This document shows, piece by piece, positions 44,805 through 54,050 of a DNA stretch of 64,000 nucleotides. Source of the stretch: Mycobacterium sp. E1214. GTDB lineage: Bacteria > Actinomycetota > Actinomycetes > Mycobacteriales > Mycobacteriaceae. Location of the stretch: positions 62,001 through 126,000 of the forward strand of contig NZ_LZJC01000021.1 of NCBI RefSeq assembly GCF_001666755.1. The letters run 5' to 3'. Position 1 is the stretch's first letter, and each line of letters opens with the position of its first letter. The position numbers and the translations under genes were made by a program. The notes beneath the pieces were generated by a model. The model did no database searches and was not told the origin of the DNA. It saw nothing but the letters and a program-made list of their open reading frames with translations.

Positions 44805-46297
44805 GCACTCGCTCCTTGCGGGGTGGAAACCGGTTCGGTGAACAGCAAGCGCGGCACCTCCATCTCACGGTCGCGCCCGTCGAGTGACCGGAACCGCACG
44901 GTGGCCGATCCGGGCACGGTGCCGGAGTCCGGTTGTTTGAGCGCCCAGGACCACAGCACGATGATGTGACCGAGGTAGGCCGACTCGAGCATGGCCACCG
45001 CGTCCGGCAGCGACACCGCGGCACCGGAGCCGATAGCCGTATTGATCATCTCCGACATCGCGGGCGCGTCCACCTGGGTGGTCAGGGCGGCGAAACTGGT
45101 CAGGTCGACCTCGCCCTCGGCCGCGTGCGCGGGCTTGGGATTCGAGAGGTCGCCAATCCGAAAGCTCAGCGCGCCAACGGATGTGAAGGCGTGGCGGGCC
45201 AGGGGAAGCTCGATATCCAGCCGGGAATCGGTCAGCGAGGACTTCAGGAGGTTGCGGGCGGCGCCGATAGCCTCGTTGAGCTGACGGGCCACGCCGCGGC
45301 TCTGTTCGAGGGTACCGAAGGCGGTGAATCGTTTGATGCGTTGGGCGCAGCGCTGCTGGATGCGTTCGACCTCGTCGATCTGGTGTCCGACCAACTCGAA
45401 GAAGCCGGCCATCACCTTGCGCAGCGCCGGGTCGAGGGCGGGCAGGGCTTCGGCGACCGCGGCGACATCGGCCTCGAACTCGGCGCGGTGGTCGGGATCG
45501 TTGATCATCCGCAGGAATGCGCGGTGCGAGTCGCGCCCCTGGGAATCCCACGCGGCCTCGTAGTCGGCGTACATGCGACGCTGCCGATCGCGGTACTCCA
45601 CGTTGCTGTCGATCGGCTCGTCAAGGGCCGCGGTGGCCCGCTCGATCATGGTCCCGTACTGACCGATGTCGGTGATCAGGCGTTCCATCTGCAAGGCGAT
45701 GGCGTGGGCTTCATCGTAGGCGTCGGTGAGGTCGACGTCGTGGTCGTCCGGGCGTCCGGCGTCATCGAGCGCATCGAGTTCGGCTTGCAGCGCGCAGATT
45801 TCGGCCTCGATGCCGGCGCGGACGCGGCAGGGGTCGTTGCCGACCCGCAGGGCGACCTGCTTGAGCCGCGCCGCGATGCCATTGATGGAGCCGCCGGTCG
45901 CGATGGTGTCCTGTCGCCGCATGCCGCGCAGGAAGTCGAGCGCCCGGCGCGCCTCCTGGGTCAGGTAGCACAGGTTGCGCTCGATCCCGGAGCGTTGGTC
46001 GGCCACCCGGTGCAGCCAGCCTTGGCTGGCCCATGACTTGATCAGCGCCAGCCCGGACTGCTCGCCGGCCGGATCGAGCGCGGCCAGGTCGCGCTCGAGG
46101 CGCACGACGAGGTCGGTCTCGGGCACCACGCCGCCGCTGAGCTGACGCTCCATCAGGCTGGCGTAAAGGTTGAGGTTGAGCGCGGCCAGGAGGCGGATCG
46201 TGGGGGAGCCCTGGAGGCCGCGATTGAGCTCGAGCAGGTCGGCAGGCGACAGCGTGGTGTCGTCGTCCAGCACGTGCCCTCCGTTCCTGTCGGTCAT
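44801..46297 (-). CDS. jetA: JetA/MksF-like (DUF3375) kleisin
   Basis: 498 aa. DUF3375 protein: SPADLLELNRGLQGSPTIRLLAALN, LALIKSWASQGWLHR, the central coiled-coil helices LQAELDALDDAGRPDDHDVD and VERIQQRCAQRIKRFTAFGT, and a C-terminal winged-helix region. It is the kleisin subunit that would bridge JetC heads. ATG 46297 is chosen; the frame extends to 46345 without a better start. A TATGTT -10-like hexamer at 46312-46317 (minus strand) precedes it by 14 bases. First gene of the jetABC operon. Confidence 0.9.
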   Translation of the reverse strand: MTDRNGGHVLDDDTTLSPADLLELNRGLQGSPTIRLLAALNLNLYASLMERQLSGGVVPETDLVVRLERDLAALDPAGEQSGLALIKSWASQGWLHRVADQRSGIERNLCYLTQEARRALDFLRGMRRQDTIATGGSINGIAARLKQVALRVGNDPCRVRAGIEAEICALQAELDALDDAGRPDDHDVDLTDAYDEAHAIALQMERLITDIGQYGTMIERATAALDEPIDSNVEYRDRQRRMYADYEAAWDSQGRDSHRAFLRMINDPDHRAEFEADVAAVAEALPALDPALRKVMAGFFELVGHQIDEVERIQQRCAQRIKRFTAFGTLEQSRGVARQLNEAIGAARNLLKSSLTDSRLDIELPLARHAFTSVGALSFRIGDLSNPKPAHAAEGEVDLTSFAALTTQVDAPAMSEMINTAIGSGAAVSLPDAVAMLESAYLGHIIVLWSWALKQPDSGTVPGSATVRFRSLDGRDREMEVPRLLFTEPVSTPQGASA

Positions 46298-46511
46298 AGC
46301 TCGGACGGTCCAACATAGGGCACGCGGACGACAAACCGCGTTCACCGGGTCGGGTGTCGGGGGACGGTTCGGGGTGGCGCAGTCACAGCCGCCACATGAA
46401 CTCCTCCGACCCCAGCAGTACCAACGGGAATGACGTCCGGGCGCGCCGCTCCGGTCATCCGCCGGCCGGGCAGCGTCCCTTCGTTCACACCCCGATGACC
46501 GCCGCCGCGGC

Positions 46512-46517
46512 TAAAAT
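46512..46517 (+). promoter_or_regulatory. Predicted -10 element of the 46524 gene
   Basis: TAAAAT, a near-perfect -10, ends six bases before ATG 46524 with no ribosome site between. Leaderless geometry. The -35 is unclear. Confidence 0.5.
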
Positions 46518-46523
46518 CCCCTC

Positions 46524-46760
46524 ATGGACACGCTGCTGCTCATTGGCAAGGTGTTGTTGCTGAGCTTTCTCGTGGTCGGCTGCGGCGTCGTAATCATCAC
46601 GTACGCCCGCAAGCGCCGCGCCGGCGTGCGGCCGTGGCGAAACCCCTACGCCGCGCCCTACCTCGATATCTATAGCGGGGGGCCACCGCAGATACCACCG
46701 CCGCCGACGGTCGCGGAGCGGCCCGCGGCCGGTGACCCGCCGGCTCCCGGCCGCGTCTGA
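46524..46760 (+). CDS. Small single-pass membrane protein
   Basis: 78 aa. One hydrophobic helix (LLLIGKVLLLSFLVVGCGVVIITYA), then a basic then Pro-rich cytoplasmic tail (RKRRAGVRPWRNPY, PPQIPPPPTVAE). No family recognised. It has a strong -10 and lacks a leader. Convergent with the XRE regulator. Confidence 0.65.
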   Translation: MDTLLLIGKVLLLSFLVVGCGVVIITYARKRRAGVRPWRNPYAAPYLDIYSGGPPQIPPPPTVAERPAAGDPPAPGRV

Positions 46761-46764
46761 CGCG
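46752..46764. terminator. Palindromic hairpin between convergent genes
   Basis: CGCGTC-T-GACGCG spans the stop of the 46524-46760 gene and lies just before the stop of the XRE gene. It could end transcription from both sides. The loop is a single base, so confidence is low. Confidence 0.3.
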
Positions 46765-46771
46765 CCGAGAG

Positions 46772-47605
46772 CTAACGGGCGAACGGCTGAGTCCCGACGA
46801 CCGCGAGCAGCGCCAGTCTTTCGGCATCATCGGAACTCGGGTCGGCGGTGTACACCATGATCGTGAGGTCAGCGCCGGGCACCGTCAACACATCGCAGTC
46901 GAGGGTGATTGCACCGACCTGCGGATGGTCGATGATCTTGTGAGACGAAAGCTGGTGCGGCGCAACCACCTCGGCGTCCCATAATTCGGTGAACAGCTCG
47001 CTTCGCGCACGCAGTTCGTCAATGAGTCGCCGGACGTTCTGGTCGGCGGGGTAGCGTTGGGCGGTCGCACGCAGCGTCGAAACCTGAGCGGCCCGCAGCT
47101 CGAGCAGCGACTCCGCCGTATGCCGCACCCGGCCGGGCGCCCCAACGAAATTGCGCCACACCGCATTACGCTCATCGCCGACGTGTTCGCCCATCAGCGC
47201 CATGTAAAGCGGGCTGGCCACCAGCTGTGTCATCGCGGCGTCGAAGACGGCCACCGGCGTCTCACGGAGCCGGTCGAGCATCCGCTGCACCCCGGGCGGG
47301 ATATACGCCGGCACAGTGCCCTGGCCGGGGGGCACCCGACCGGCCAGGTTGAACAGTCGGCCCCGTTCGGGAGCCGACAGCCGCAACGCACGAGCGAGCG
47401 CCTCGATGACCTGCGCTGACGGATTGACGGCCCGGCCCTGTTCCAGACGCGTGATGTAGTCCACCGAGATCCCGGCCAACTGGGCCAGTTCCTCGCGGCG
47501 TAAGCCCTTGGCGCGTCGACGCCCCCCGACCGCAAGCCCCGCGTCCTGCGGGCTCACCCGGTCGCGGTATCGCCGCAGGGCCAGCCCGAATTCCGCGGTC
47601 GCCAT
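46772..47605 (-). CDS. XRE-family helix-turn-helix regulator with MmyB-like ligand domain
   Basis: 277 aa. HTH at about 29-58 (RRAKGLRREELAQLAGISVD, ITRLEQGR). The rest (ALARALRLSAPERGRLFNLAG, PVAVFDAAMTQLVASPLYMALMGEH, NAVWRNFV, FTELWDAEVV, PQVGAITLDCDVLTVPGADLTIMVYTADP) is the MmyB-like C-terminal domain seen in actinobacterial regulators that sit beside SDR genes. It probably regulates the divergent SDR at 47708. ATG 47605. Confidence 0.92.
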   Translation of the reverse strand: MATAEFGLALRRYRDRVSPQDAGLAVGGRRRAKGLRREELAQLAGISVDYITRLEQGRAVNPSAQVIEALARALRLSAPERGRLFNLAGRVPPGQGTVPAYIPPGVQRMLDRLRETPVAVFDAAMTQLVASPLYMALMGEHVGDERNAVWRNFVGAPGRVRHTAESLLELRAAQVSTLRATAQRYPADQNVRRLIDELRARSELFTELWDAEVVAPHQLSSHKIIDHPQVGAITLDCDVLTVPGADLTIMVYTADPSSDDAERLALLAVVGTQPFAR

Positions 47606-47651
47606 GCCTCTACTGTGCGCCTGTCGCCTCGCGACGTCCTGGTATTCGCAA

Positions 47652-47659
47652 TCCTAGGA
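47652..47659. promoter_or_regulatory. TCCTAGGA palindrome between XRE and SDR genes
   Basis: Perfect 8-bp palindrome in the 102-bp divergent interval. Possible operator half; no second copy was found. Confidence 0.25.
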
Positions 47660-47707
47660 AGACGAGGCGGCTGGCAAGGGTACCGAGCCCCGGCGCACGG
47701 TAGACGC

Positions 47708-48409
47708 ATGACGACAACACTCATCACAGGTGCCAACAAAGGTATCGGCCTGGAAACCGCTCGACAGTTGGCGGCGGCTGGGCACTCGGTGTACCTCGGC
47801 AGTCGCGATCTTCGGCGCGGCCACCAAGCCGCAGAGCAGGTGGGCGGGCGAGCCATCCAGTTGGACATCACCGACGAGGCATCGGTTCGGGCCGCGGTTC
47901 AGGTCATCGAAGCCGACGGGGGCCTGGACGTACTGATCAACAACGCGGCCGTGGAGGAACGCGCCGACGGTAACGCGATCATCGGTCCGCGCGACGTCAC
48001 CGCCGAGGTGGTGCGAAAGACGTTCGAAACCAACGTGTTCGGCACGGTGCGCATGTTGCACGCGTGCCTTCCCCTGCTCGAGAGGTCCGCCGCACCGGTG
48101 GTGGTCAACGTCAGCAGCGGCCTGGGATCGGTGGCGCTGTTGGCGCCCGCTCCGCCGGATTTGTATCCCGGAGTGGCCTATCCGGCGTCGAAGGCCGCGT
48201 TGAACATGATCACGGTGCAGTACGCCAAGGCGTTGCCGCATATCCGGATCAACGCGGTGGACCCCGGATTCACCAAAACGGACTTGAACGGCAACACGGG
48301 CACCCAGACAGTGGCCGAGGGCGCCGAGGCGATCGTCAGGATGGCCCAGATCGGTGCCGACGGCCCAACCGGGAGCTTCGTCAACAGCCACTCAGAGCTG
48401 CCTTGGTGA
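47708..48409 (+). CDS. Short-chain dehydrogenase/reductase
   Basis: 233 aa. TGANKGIGLETARQL (cofactor), NNAA at the fourth strand, Ser in VVNVSSGLGS, and YPASKAAL as catalytic Tyr-x-x-x-Lys. NADP-preferring SDR, resembling carbonyl reductases. ATG 47708 (the frame is open to 47615). The divergent XRE regulator is its likely controller. Confidence 0.93.
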   Translation: MTTTLITGANKGIGLETARQLAAAGHSVYLGSRDLRRGHQAAEQVGGRAIQLDITDEASVRAAVQVIEADGGLDVLINNAAVEERADGNAIIGPRDVTAEVVRKTFETNVFGTVRMLHACLPLLERSAAPVVVNVSSGLGSVALLAPAPPDLYPGVAYPASKAALNMITVQYAKALPHIRINAVDPGFTKTDLNGNTGTQTVAEGAEAIVRMAQIGADGPTGSFVNSHSELPW

Positions 48410-48437
48410 CAAGCCCGCTGACCGCGCCGCTCGACGG

Positions 48438-48950
48438 CTACCGCCGTGCCAACGCGAAGACGCGGATTTCGCGGCGGGCGCGGTCCCGGTAGGCGCCGTA
48501 GTTGCCCGCGTAACTGACGAATTCCTGATAGATGCGATCCGCCTCGGCGCCCGCGAGTTGCGTTCCGCGAATCGGGATTTCCTGACCCCCGATGGCGACG
48601 GTGGCGTTCGGTTCAGCGAGCAGGTTGGCCGTCCACGCGGGGTGCTGCGATTGGCCGAAGTTACTGCCGACGACGAACAGGCGGTCGCCCTCGCGCAGGT
48701 AGGTCAGGGCGATTTGGCGGGGGCGTCCCGACTTTCGCCCGGTGGTGGTGAGCAGCAGCAGGGGAACCCCGAACGGCCCCAGCAGGGTACGCCGGCCCGC
48801 GGTGTTCCGCAGGACCCTAGCGTCAACTGACGTGAAGTGACGCAGGAGCCAGGCGCCGCCTTTCGATCCGAGAAACCCGGTGATTACTTTCATGACGGCG
48901 GGGCCGGGGTCGCGGCCCCACCGCACGTCGGGAAAGGCGGGCTCGGTCAT
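48438..48950 (-). CDS. Nitroreductase-family deazaflavin-dependent oxidoreductase
   Basis: 170 aa. The F420-reductase pattern VPLLLLTTTGRKSGRPRQIALTYL, VVGSNFGQSQHPAWTANL and IPIRGTQL is intact, with an N-terminal amphipathic helix (TGFLGSKGGAWLLRHF) that in Ddn-type enzymes contacts the membrane. Starting at ATG 48950 the ribosome site GGAG is 5 bp upstream; GTG 48956 would place it too close. Paralog of 6571-7026. Convergent with the SDR gene. Confidence 0.9.
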   Translation of the reverse strand: MTEPAFPDVRWGRDPGPAVMKVITGFLGSKGGAWLLRHFTSVDARVLRNTAGRRTLLGPFGVPLLLLTTTGRKSGRPRQIALTYLREGDRLFVVGSNFGQSQHPAWTANLLAEPNATVAIGGQEIPIRGTQLAGAEADRIYQEFVSYAGNYGAYRDRARREIRVFALARR

Positions 48951-49065
48951 GGTCACTCCATTCAGGCGCGGGCGCAGCTCTGTTCAGCTACTCACCTTGA
49001 GGACGATTCCTCAAGCAGAAGCGTTCGCTTTCACCGGCGCCCGCCGACGACAACGCTGGCTTGCG

Positions 49066-49902
49066 TCAGTCGATCGGACGCCAGGCGCCAAGAACGGCGT
49101 CGCGATACCAGCCGCGACGCTGGCGAACCTGCACCCCGGCCAGGCTTTGGGCACTGACCCGGCTGTCGATGATGTGTTCCTCGTCGATGTAGATGACCAC
49201 ATGCGATGCCTGGCTCTGGTCGCCGTTCGGGTGCAGGAATATCAGATCGCCGGGTTCGAACGGGCCCGCCGCGGAGATCCGCAGGCCCATCGGGCCGGCG
49301 GTTCCCTCCCACTGCCGATGCACATTGCCGCCGAACTTGATTCCGAGGCCGTAGTTGTAGACCCAGGCGGTGAAGTTGGAACAGTCCAGGCCGGCCCCGG
49401 CGGCCCAGGCGGTCGAGTCGGGCGGGGCGTCCGGGTCCAGATTCTCCGGGGCGGCGCCCGCGTAGGTCGCGAAGGAGGGGTCCCACCCGGGGATGTGGTG
49501 ATGCCGATACTGCAGCGCCAGCGGGTTACCGGGCGTATTGACGTAGCGCAGGGACACCGCGACGATGCGTTCGCGCCGCCATGTCGCGGAATCGCAGCCC
49601 GCACCTTGCGGGACGGCCGGTGCCGGCAGGGCGTTGGCGTTCGGCCCCCATCCGTGATTGACGTAGCGGCCGTCGGCGTCGGTGCGGTACCACTCGGCCG
49701 GGGGATCCGGCGATTGCGGCAGGTTGTCGCGATCAGCGAAATCGGCCGTCAACGAGGCCCACGCGCAGGAGAAGTGGTAGACCGACGCGGTGTCGGCGCG
49801 AGATTGTTCGCCGCACACGTCGGCAGCCAGTCCCCACGCCGCTGCGCAGAAGGCGAGCAGGATTCTGCCGAACAGCGTCGCGCCAGGCGTCCACACGGTC
49901 AT
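49066..49902 (-). CDS. Secreted NlpC/P60 (C40) peptidase
   Basis: 278 aa. A signal peptide (ATLFGRILLAFCAAAWGLAA) leads to a 120-aa N-terminal region without known motif, then the NlpC/P60 core: Cys174 in GAGLDCSNFTAW, His234 in SQASHVVIYIDEEHI, with a third polar residue just after. It would cut peptidoglycan peptides. The pattern is like other mycobacterial NlpC/P60 proteins but short of the Rip type. Single gene; 166 bp without genes follow upstream. Confidence 0.85.
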   Translation of the reverse strand: MTVWTPGATLFGRILLAFCAAAWGLAADVCGEQSRADTASVYHFSCAWASLTADFADRDNLPQSPDPPAEWYRTDADGRYVNHGWGPNANALPAPAVPQGAGCDSATWRRERIVAVSLRYVNTPGNPLALQYRHHHIPGWDPSFATYAGAAPENLDPDAPPDSTAWAAGAGLDCSNFTAWVYNYGLGIKFGGNVHRQWEGTAGPMGLRISAAGPFEPGDLIFLHPNGDQSQASHVVIYIDEEHIIDSRVSAQSLAGVQVRQRRGWYRDAVLGAWRPID

Positions 49903-50068
49903 TCCGGGCTCCCTCGAGCGCGTCGGGTTGCCGGGTGCTCCCCGGCGCAGCCACCAGCCCTGACCACCTAGCCGTTCTGCGAGTCATCGACCGGCCGGCT
50001 CACCGAAACACATCGTGCACCAGGCATCGTGGGTCGACAATAAAGTGCCGAGTTGAGAATGCAGCGGC

Positions 50069-50779
50069 GTGGGGGTGGAGGTTGTGAAGCGGACAGCGAC
50101 GTCATGGCAGGCGCTGCTAGTAATCGCGTGGAGTGCCGTCGTGACGGGATGCACGGTTACCACTGTCGGCAGGGGTGTCGCGGCACCGACGCTCGGGCAC
50201 GCTCCCCGGCCGTTGCCGGCGTCCGCACTATCGGGTTTGCTGCTCGACAACCGCGATTTCGACGCCATCATGGGTGCCCGCCTGGAGGTCGTCGACTCCC
50301 GAAAGACGATGTACACCAATGCCCCGCTCGACGACGGATGCCTGGTGTGGGCAGAAGCGCAGGACTACAACTACCAAGGCAGCGGATGGACCGCCATGCG
50401 CGAAGAGGTACTCAAGGACCGCCGTGACAACGCCGACCATATCGCCTATCAGGCCGTGATCGCGTTCCCAGAAGCGCTCGGCGCCAACAACTTCTACGCC
50501 GGCCAGGTGACCAGCTGGTCACGATGCGACAACCGGCGTGTCGATCTTCATGACCCCGGGGATACCGGTCCCCACTACTGGGAGCTAAGTAAGGCCACCG
50601 CCCGCGACGGCGTCCTGACGATCACGCGGACCCAGGAAAACGGGCGCGGATGGGCGTGCCAACGGGCGTTGACGGCAGCCAACAACATCGTCATCGACGT
50701 GAGCGCTTGCGCCGATGACGTCGGTCAGCGGGGCGCTGAAATCGCCCAGAAGATCGCGGGGCACGTTCCTACGGCGTAG
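50069..50779 (+). CDS. Lipoprotein with PknH-like sensor domain
   Basis: 236 aa. A lipobox at residues about 24-28 (AVVTGC) predicts a lipoprotein. The extracytoplasmic domain matches the PknH sensor family: LLLDNRDFDAIMGA, CLVWAEAQDYNY, VAYQAVIAFPEA, WSRC, RACQRALTAANNIVIDVSAC, with four cysteines likely forming two disulfides. It would bind a wall or small ligand; there is no kinase domain. GTG 50069 (other GTGs at 50075, 50084). It is convergent with a paralog at 50840-51610. Confidence 0.85.
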   Translation: MGVEVVKRTATSWQALLVIAWSAVVTGCTVTTVGRGVAAPTLGHAPRPLPASALSGLLLDNRDFDAIMGARLEVVDSRKTMYTNAPLDDGCLVWAEAQDYNYQGSGWTAMREEVLKDRRDNADHIAYQAVIAFPEALGANNFYAGQVTSWSRCDNRRVDLHDPGDTGPHYWELSKATARDGVLTITRTQENGRGWACQRALTAANNIVIDVSACADDVGQRGAEIAQKIAGHVPTA

Positions 50780-50839
50780 CGGACACCACGCGGACACCGT
50801 CACCCTCTTTGCGGCGCCTCGTCACCATGCGCGGCCTAT

Positions 50840-51610
50840 TCACGTCAGAGAGCTGACCTTTCCCATCAGCAACTGGGCGACGTCGACGGCGGTGGCGGTG
50901 TGGGCAGACGAGCCGTCACGGTCCGCGCTGGCGTAATAGACGACTTTCACTTCCAGGAGGCAATTGACCCGCACACCGACGGCTCGCGCTTCCGGCATCG
51001 TCATGTAACTGCTGATGTCGTCGATCGGGGCGGAGAGCACCGAATTCTTTTCGGCGATGGAGCCGACGCGGGAGGTGAAGTTGGGGTCACCGCCGATGGT
51101 CATCGTCGCACCGCCGCACGAACGCCAGCGACGGGCCAACGCGCTGAATGCGGCGTCGGCTGCCCGTGCGTCGGGCAACGCCACTACCGCCTCCTGCACG
51201 GCGATCGCCGCGGGGTTCGGGCTGGAATACATCCAATCGCTGGTGGCAACCGCCCGCACCTCCGAACCCGCATAGCTGTCCTTGAGGAGCGGATCGACCA
51301 CGCCGCCGCAATCGGGAGGCGTCTGGGCGTTCTCCTGCAGAAGCTCGCTACCGCCGAAACCCCCGGGCTGATCGGGATCGGTCTTGAACGATTGCCCGAA
51401 AGCTCGGTTCAACTCCGCGTTGTCGAGAAGGGCCCGTTCGACCTCCCGGCCGGTGAGCGGACGGGGGACGAGGCCCGGCGCGGGCCGCGCCGCCCCGCCG
51501 ACGATTGCGGTGCAGCCCGTGGCAAAGCCTGCGACGAGCAGCAGGGACACCCACCCCCGCACACAGTTGCGGCTGCCGGCGATCGGTTTTCGCACGCCCC
51601 CGGCGGTCAC
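50840..51610 (-). CDS. Lipoprotein with PknH-like sensor domain
   Basis: 256 aa from GTG 51610. Lipobox FATGC at about 28. The domain shares the layout of the convergent neighbour: APGLVPRPLTG, ALLDNAELNRAFG, DCGGVVDPL, VAVQEAVVALPDA, WRSCGG, VNCLLEVKVVY, and TATAVDVAQLLMGKV at the end. PknH-type ectodomain without a kinase. The two proteins probably descend from one gene. The coding frame extends far upstream but that part is antisense. Confidence 0.85.
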   Translation of the reverse strand: MTAGGVRKPIAGSRNCVRGWVSLLLVAGFATGCTAIVGGAARPAPGLVPRPLTGREVERALLDNAELNRAFGQSFKTDPDQPGGFGGSELLQENAQTPPDCGGVVDPLLKDSYAGSEVRAVATSDWMYSSPNPAAIAVQEAVVALPDARAADAAFSALARRWRSCGGATMTIGGDPNFTSRVGSIAEKNSVLSAPIDDISSYMTMPEARAVGVRVNCLLEVKVVYYASADRDGSSAHTATAVDVAQLLMGKVSSLT

Positions 51611-51782
51611 GGCCCGATCCTGCCACAGGCTTAGGGCGCTGCGTCGCGGTTCACCGAGCCAAGGATGCCGGCGGCGCGGCTGCGCGCGGCGGTACGGAAT
51701 TCCCTGATCTGCCGATAACGGTCCCGGTGCCGCGCCGTTCTGCCAGGATGTGCACGATCTACCGCGGGCTTGAGGGGGCGCG

Positions 51783-54050
51783 TTGTCGTTTCTGAGCCGC
51801 CGCTTCTGCGGCGCGCTGTCTGCTGTGGTCGTCGTTACGGCAGCGTTCAATGCGCTCGGCCTGTGGGGGACCGCGATGGCGCAGCGGGCACAGTTCGGTC
51901 TCGAAGCGACCGTGTGCGTCGCCGCAATGCTGGTCGGGCTTCGCGTCGTTCGGCGGGTGCGCGGCTTGGCGCGGTGGTGGCGAGTCAGCTTGCTCGCCGC
52001 AATCGCGGTATTCCTTGCCGCCGAGGCTGTCTCCCAACCGGTCCGGATAGCCGATGACGGTGCCACCGCGCCGATAGCGGCCGTCGTCGGCTATTTCGTG
52101 GCGGGACTGCTGTTCGCGGTGGCGCTGGTGTGCCTCGTCCGATCCGGCCATGGGGCGGGCCCGGCGCTGCGGGGCCGGCAGGGCATCGTCACCGTCGGCC
52201 TGGACGGAACGTTGGCAGCATTGGCGTTCTTTCACCTGGTCTATGTGGCTCGGTTGGGGGCCATGCACGGCGCCGCGCTGCCGCGGTCGACCAACGCTCC
52301 AGTCGTGGTCGGTATCGCAGCGGTCGAGCTGGTCGTGGTGGTGACCGCTGTTCTCGTGGCCATGTGGTACCCGCTCGATCGGCCGGGGCGGACCAATTAC
52401 GTGCTGCTCGCGGGAGCGGTCATGACCCTGGCCTCGTCGGACCGCCTGCTGGCCTACCTCCGCAGCGTGGAAGTGACGCGGCTGGACCTCTGGGTCGGCA
52501 CCGGGTTTGTCCTCGCTCCGCTGCTCATCGCGTGGAGCCTCGCGGATTTCGGTGCCCGACCTGTCGCAGAGTCCGGCGAAGAGACGCCCACCAACTGGGC
52601 GCAGCTCACCCTGCCCTACGTCGGGTTCATGGGCAGCACCGCTCTGGTCACATTTCACGAACTCATCGGACGCCGCGTCGACCCCACGTTCATCGGTACC
52701 TACGTCGCGATGGCGGTGCTCGTGTCGACCCGGTACTGGGTGGCGATGCGGGTGCAGCGCACGCTCACCAAACAGCTCATCGAGGCAAAACAGCGACTGA
52801 CCCATCAAGCGCACCACGATGCGCTGACCGACCTGCCCAATCGATTGCTATTGGCTCAGCGGCTGGATGACGCGATACGCGACGGGCCCTTCGTGTTGAT
52901 CTTCGTCGACATCGACGACTTCAAAGAGGTCAATGACCGATTCGGACATGCCGCCGGTGACGAGTTGCTGTGCGCGGTCAGCGCGCGGCTGCGCAGTTGC
53001 CTTCGCGCCGAGGACACACTGGCCCGCATCGGCGGCGACGAATTCGCGATCCTCATCGCCGGTGTCGTGGCGGCGCCCGAGCTGGTCGCCGATCGACTAC
53101 GAGTGGCGCTTCGCGGCCCCTTCTCGATACACGGCACTTCGGTGCGGGTGCGCGCCAGTATGGGGTTGGTCAGTCCCGCCACCGATGGGGTGCGGCAGAC
53201 CTCCGACGATCTTCTCCGGCAGGCCGATATCTCGATGTACACCGGAAAGCGGCTAGGCAAGGATACCGCGGTGGTCTACCGGCCGGCGTTCAGCGTAATC
53301 GAGGACTTTCCCACCGCGCTCAGGCAGGCGAAAGGTCACGCGCCCCAAGGCTTTAGGCTTCGCTACCAACCGATCGTCGGCCTACCACAGGGCACCCCGG
53401 TCGCCGTGGAGGCGCTTGCCCGCTGGACCACTCCCAGCGGGATTCACATTCCTCCCCAAACCTTTGTCTCGCTGGCCGAAGCCAACGGTCTGGGGGCGGA
53501 GCTCGACGCGCTGGTGCTCGACCAGGCATGTGCGGATATCCAGGCGTCCGGCCTCGCGGTCGACGTCCATGTCAACATCGGAGCCGCCCGCTTGGGCAGC
53601 TCGGACTTGGAACGGCTCATCAGCCGCACCCTGGCCCGCCACGGCCTGTCCCCGCAACGGGTCGTCCTGGAGATCACCGAAACGGTTCCCGTCGTTGATC
53701 TCTTCGAGGGTGCGGCGGCGATTCGGCGCCTGAACGATCTGGGCGTCAGGGTGGCTTTGGACGACTTCGGTGCGGGATACAACTCGCTGACGTATCTGCA
53801 CGAGCTACCGGTTCAAATCGTGAAACTGGACCGCGGATTGGCGATGGGCGTCGAGCCCAGTCGAAATCTCACGCTGTATCGCTCGGTGATGGGACTGTGT
53901 AAAGCGCTGGGCCTCAGCGTGATTGCGGAAGGGATCGAAACCGCGGAGCAGGCCCAGACCGTTTTCGCGGCCGGATGTGGGCTCGCGCAAGGCCACCTGT
54001 TCGGCCGGGCGACGGAGCTGAGCGAGATTCAGCACCTGCCGCGGCGATAA
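51783..54050 (+). CDS. GGDEF-EAL cyclic-di-GMP enzyme with membrane domain
   Basis: 755 aa, TTG 51783 with GAGGGGG upstream. About eight N-terminal transmembrane helices (residues 5-320), e.g. FCGALSAVVVVTAAFNAL and VGYFVAGLLFAVALVCLV. Diguanylate cyclase: RLTHQAHHDALTDLPNRLLL and GGDEF (417-421, intact). Phosphodiesterase: EALARW (543-548), VNIGAARLGSS, VVLEITETVPV, LDDFGAGYNSLTYL and KLDR, all the metal-binding sites. Both activities seem possible; the membrane part would sense an unknown signal. It ends 22 bp into the small minus-strand gene. Confidence 0.93.
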   Translation: MSFLSRRFCGALSAVVVVTAAFNALGLWGTAMAQRAQFGLEATVCVAAMLVGLRVVRRVRGLARWWRVSLLAAIAVFLAAEAVSQPVRIADDGATAPIAAVVGYFVAGLLFAVALVCLVRSGHGAGPALRGRQGIVTVGLDGTLAALAFFHLVYVARLGAMHGAALPRSTNAPVVVGIAAVELVVVVTAVLVAMWYPLDRPGRTNYVLLAGAVMTLASSDRLLAYLRSVEVTRLDLWVGTGFVLAPLLIAWSLADFGARPVAESGEETPTNWAQLTLPYVGFMGSTALVTFHELIGRRVDPTFIGTYVAMAVLVSTRYWVAMRVQRTLTKQLIEAKQRLTHQAHHDALTDLPNRLLLAQRLDDAIRDGPFVLIFVDIDDFKEVNDRFGHAAGDELLCAVSARLRSCLRAEDTLARIGGDEFAILIAGVVAAPELVADRLRVALRGPFSIHGTSVRVRASMGLVSPATDGVRQTSDDLLRQADISMYTGKRLGKDTAVVYRPAFSVIEDFPTALRQAKGHAPQGFRLRYQPIVGLPQGTPVAVEALARWTTPSGIHIPPQTFVSLAEANGLGAELDALVLDQACADIQASGLAVDVHVNIGAARLGSSDLERLISRTLARHGLSPQRVVLEITETVPVVDLFEGAAAIRRLNDLGVRVALDDFGAGYNSLTYLHELPVQIVKLDRGLAMGVEPSRNLTLYRSVMGLCKALGLSVIAEGIETAEQAQTVFAAGCGLAQGHLFGRATELSEIQHLPRR

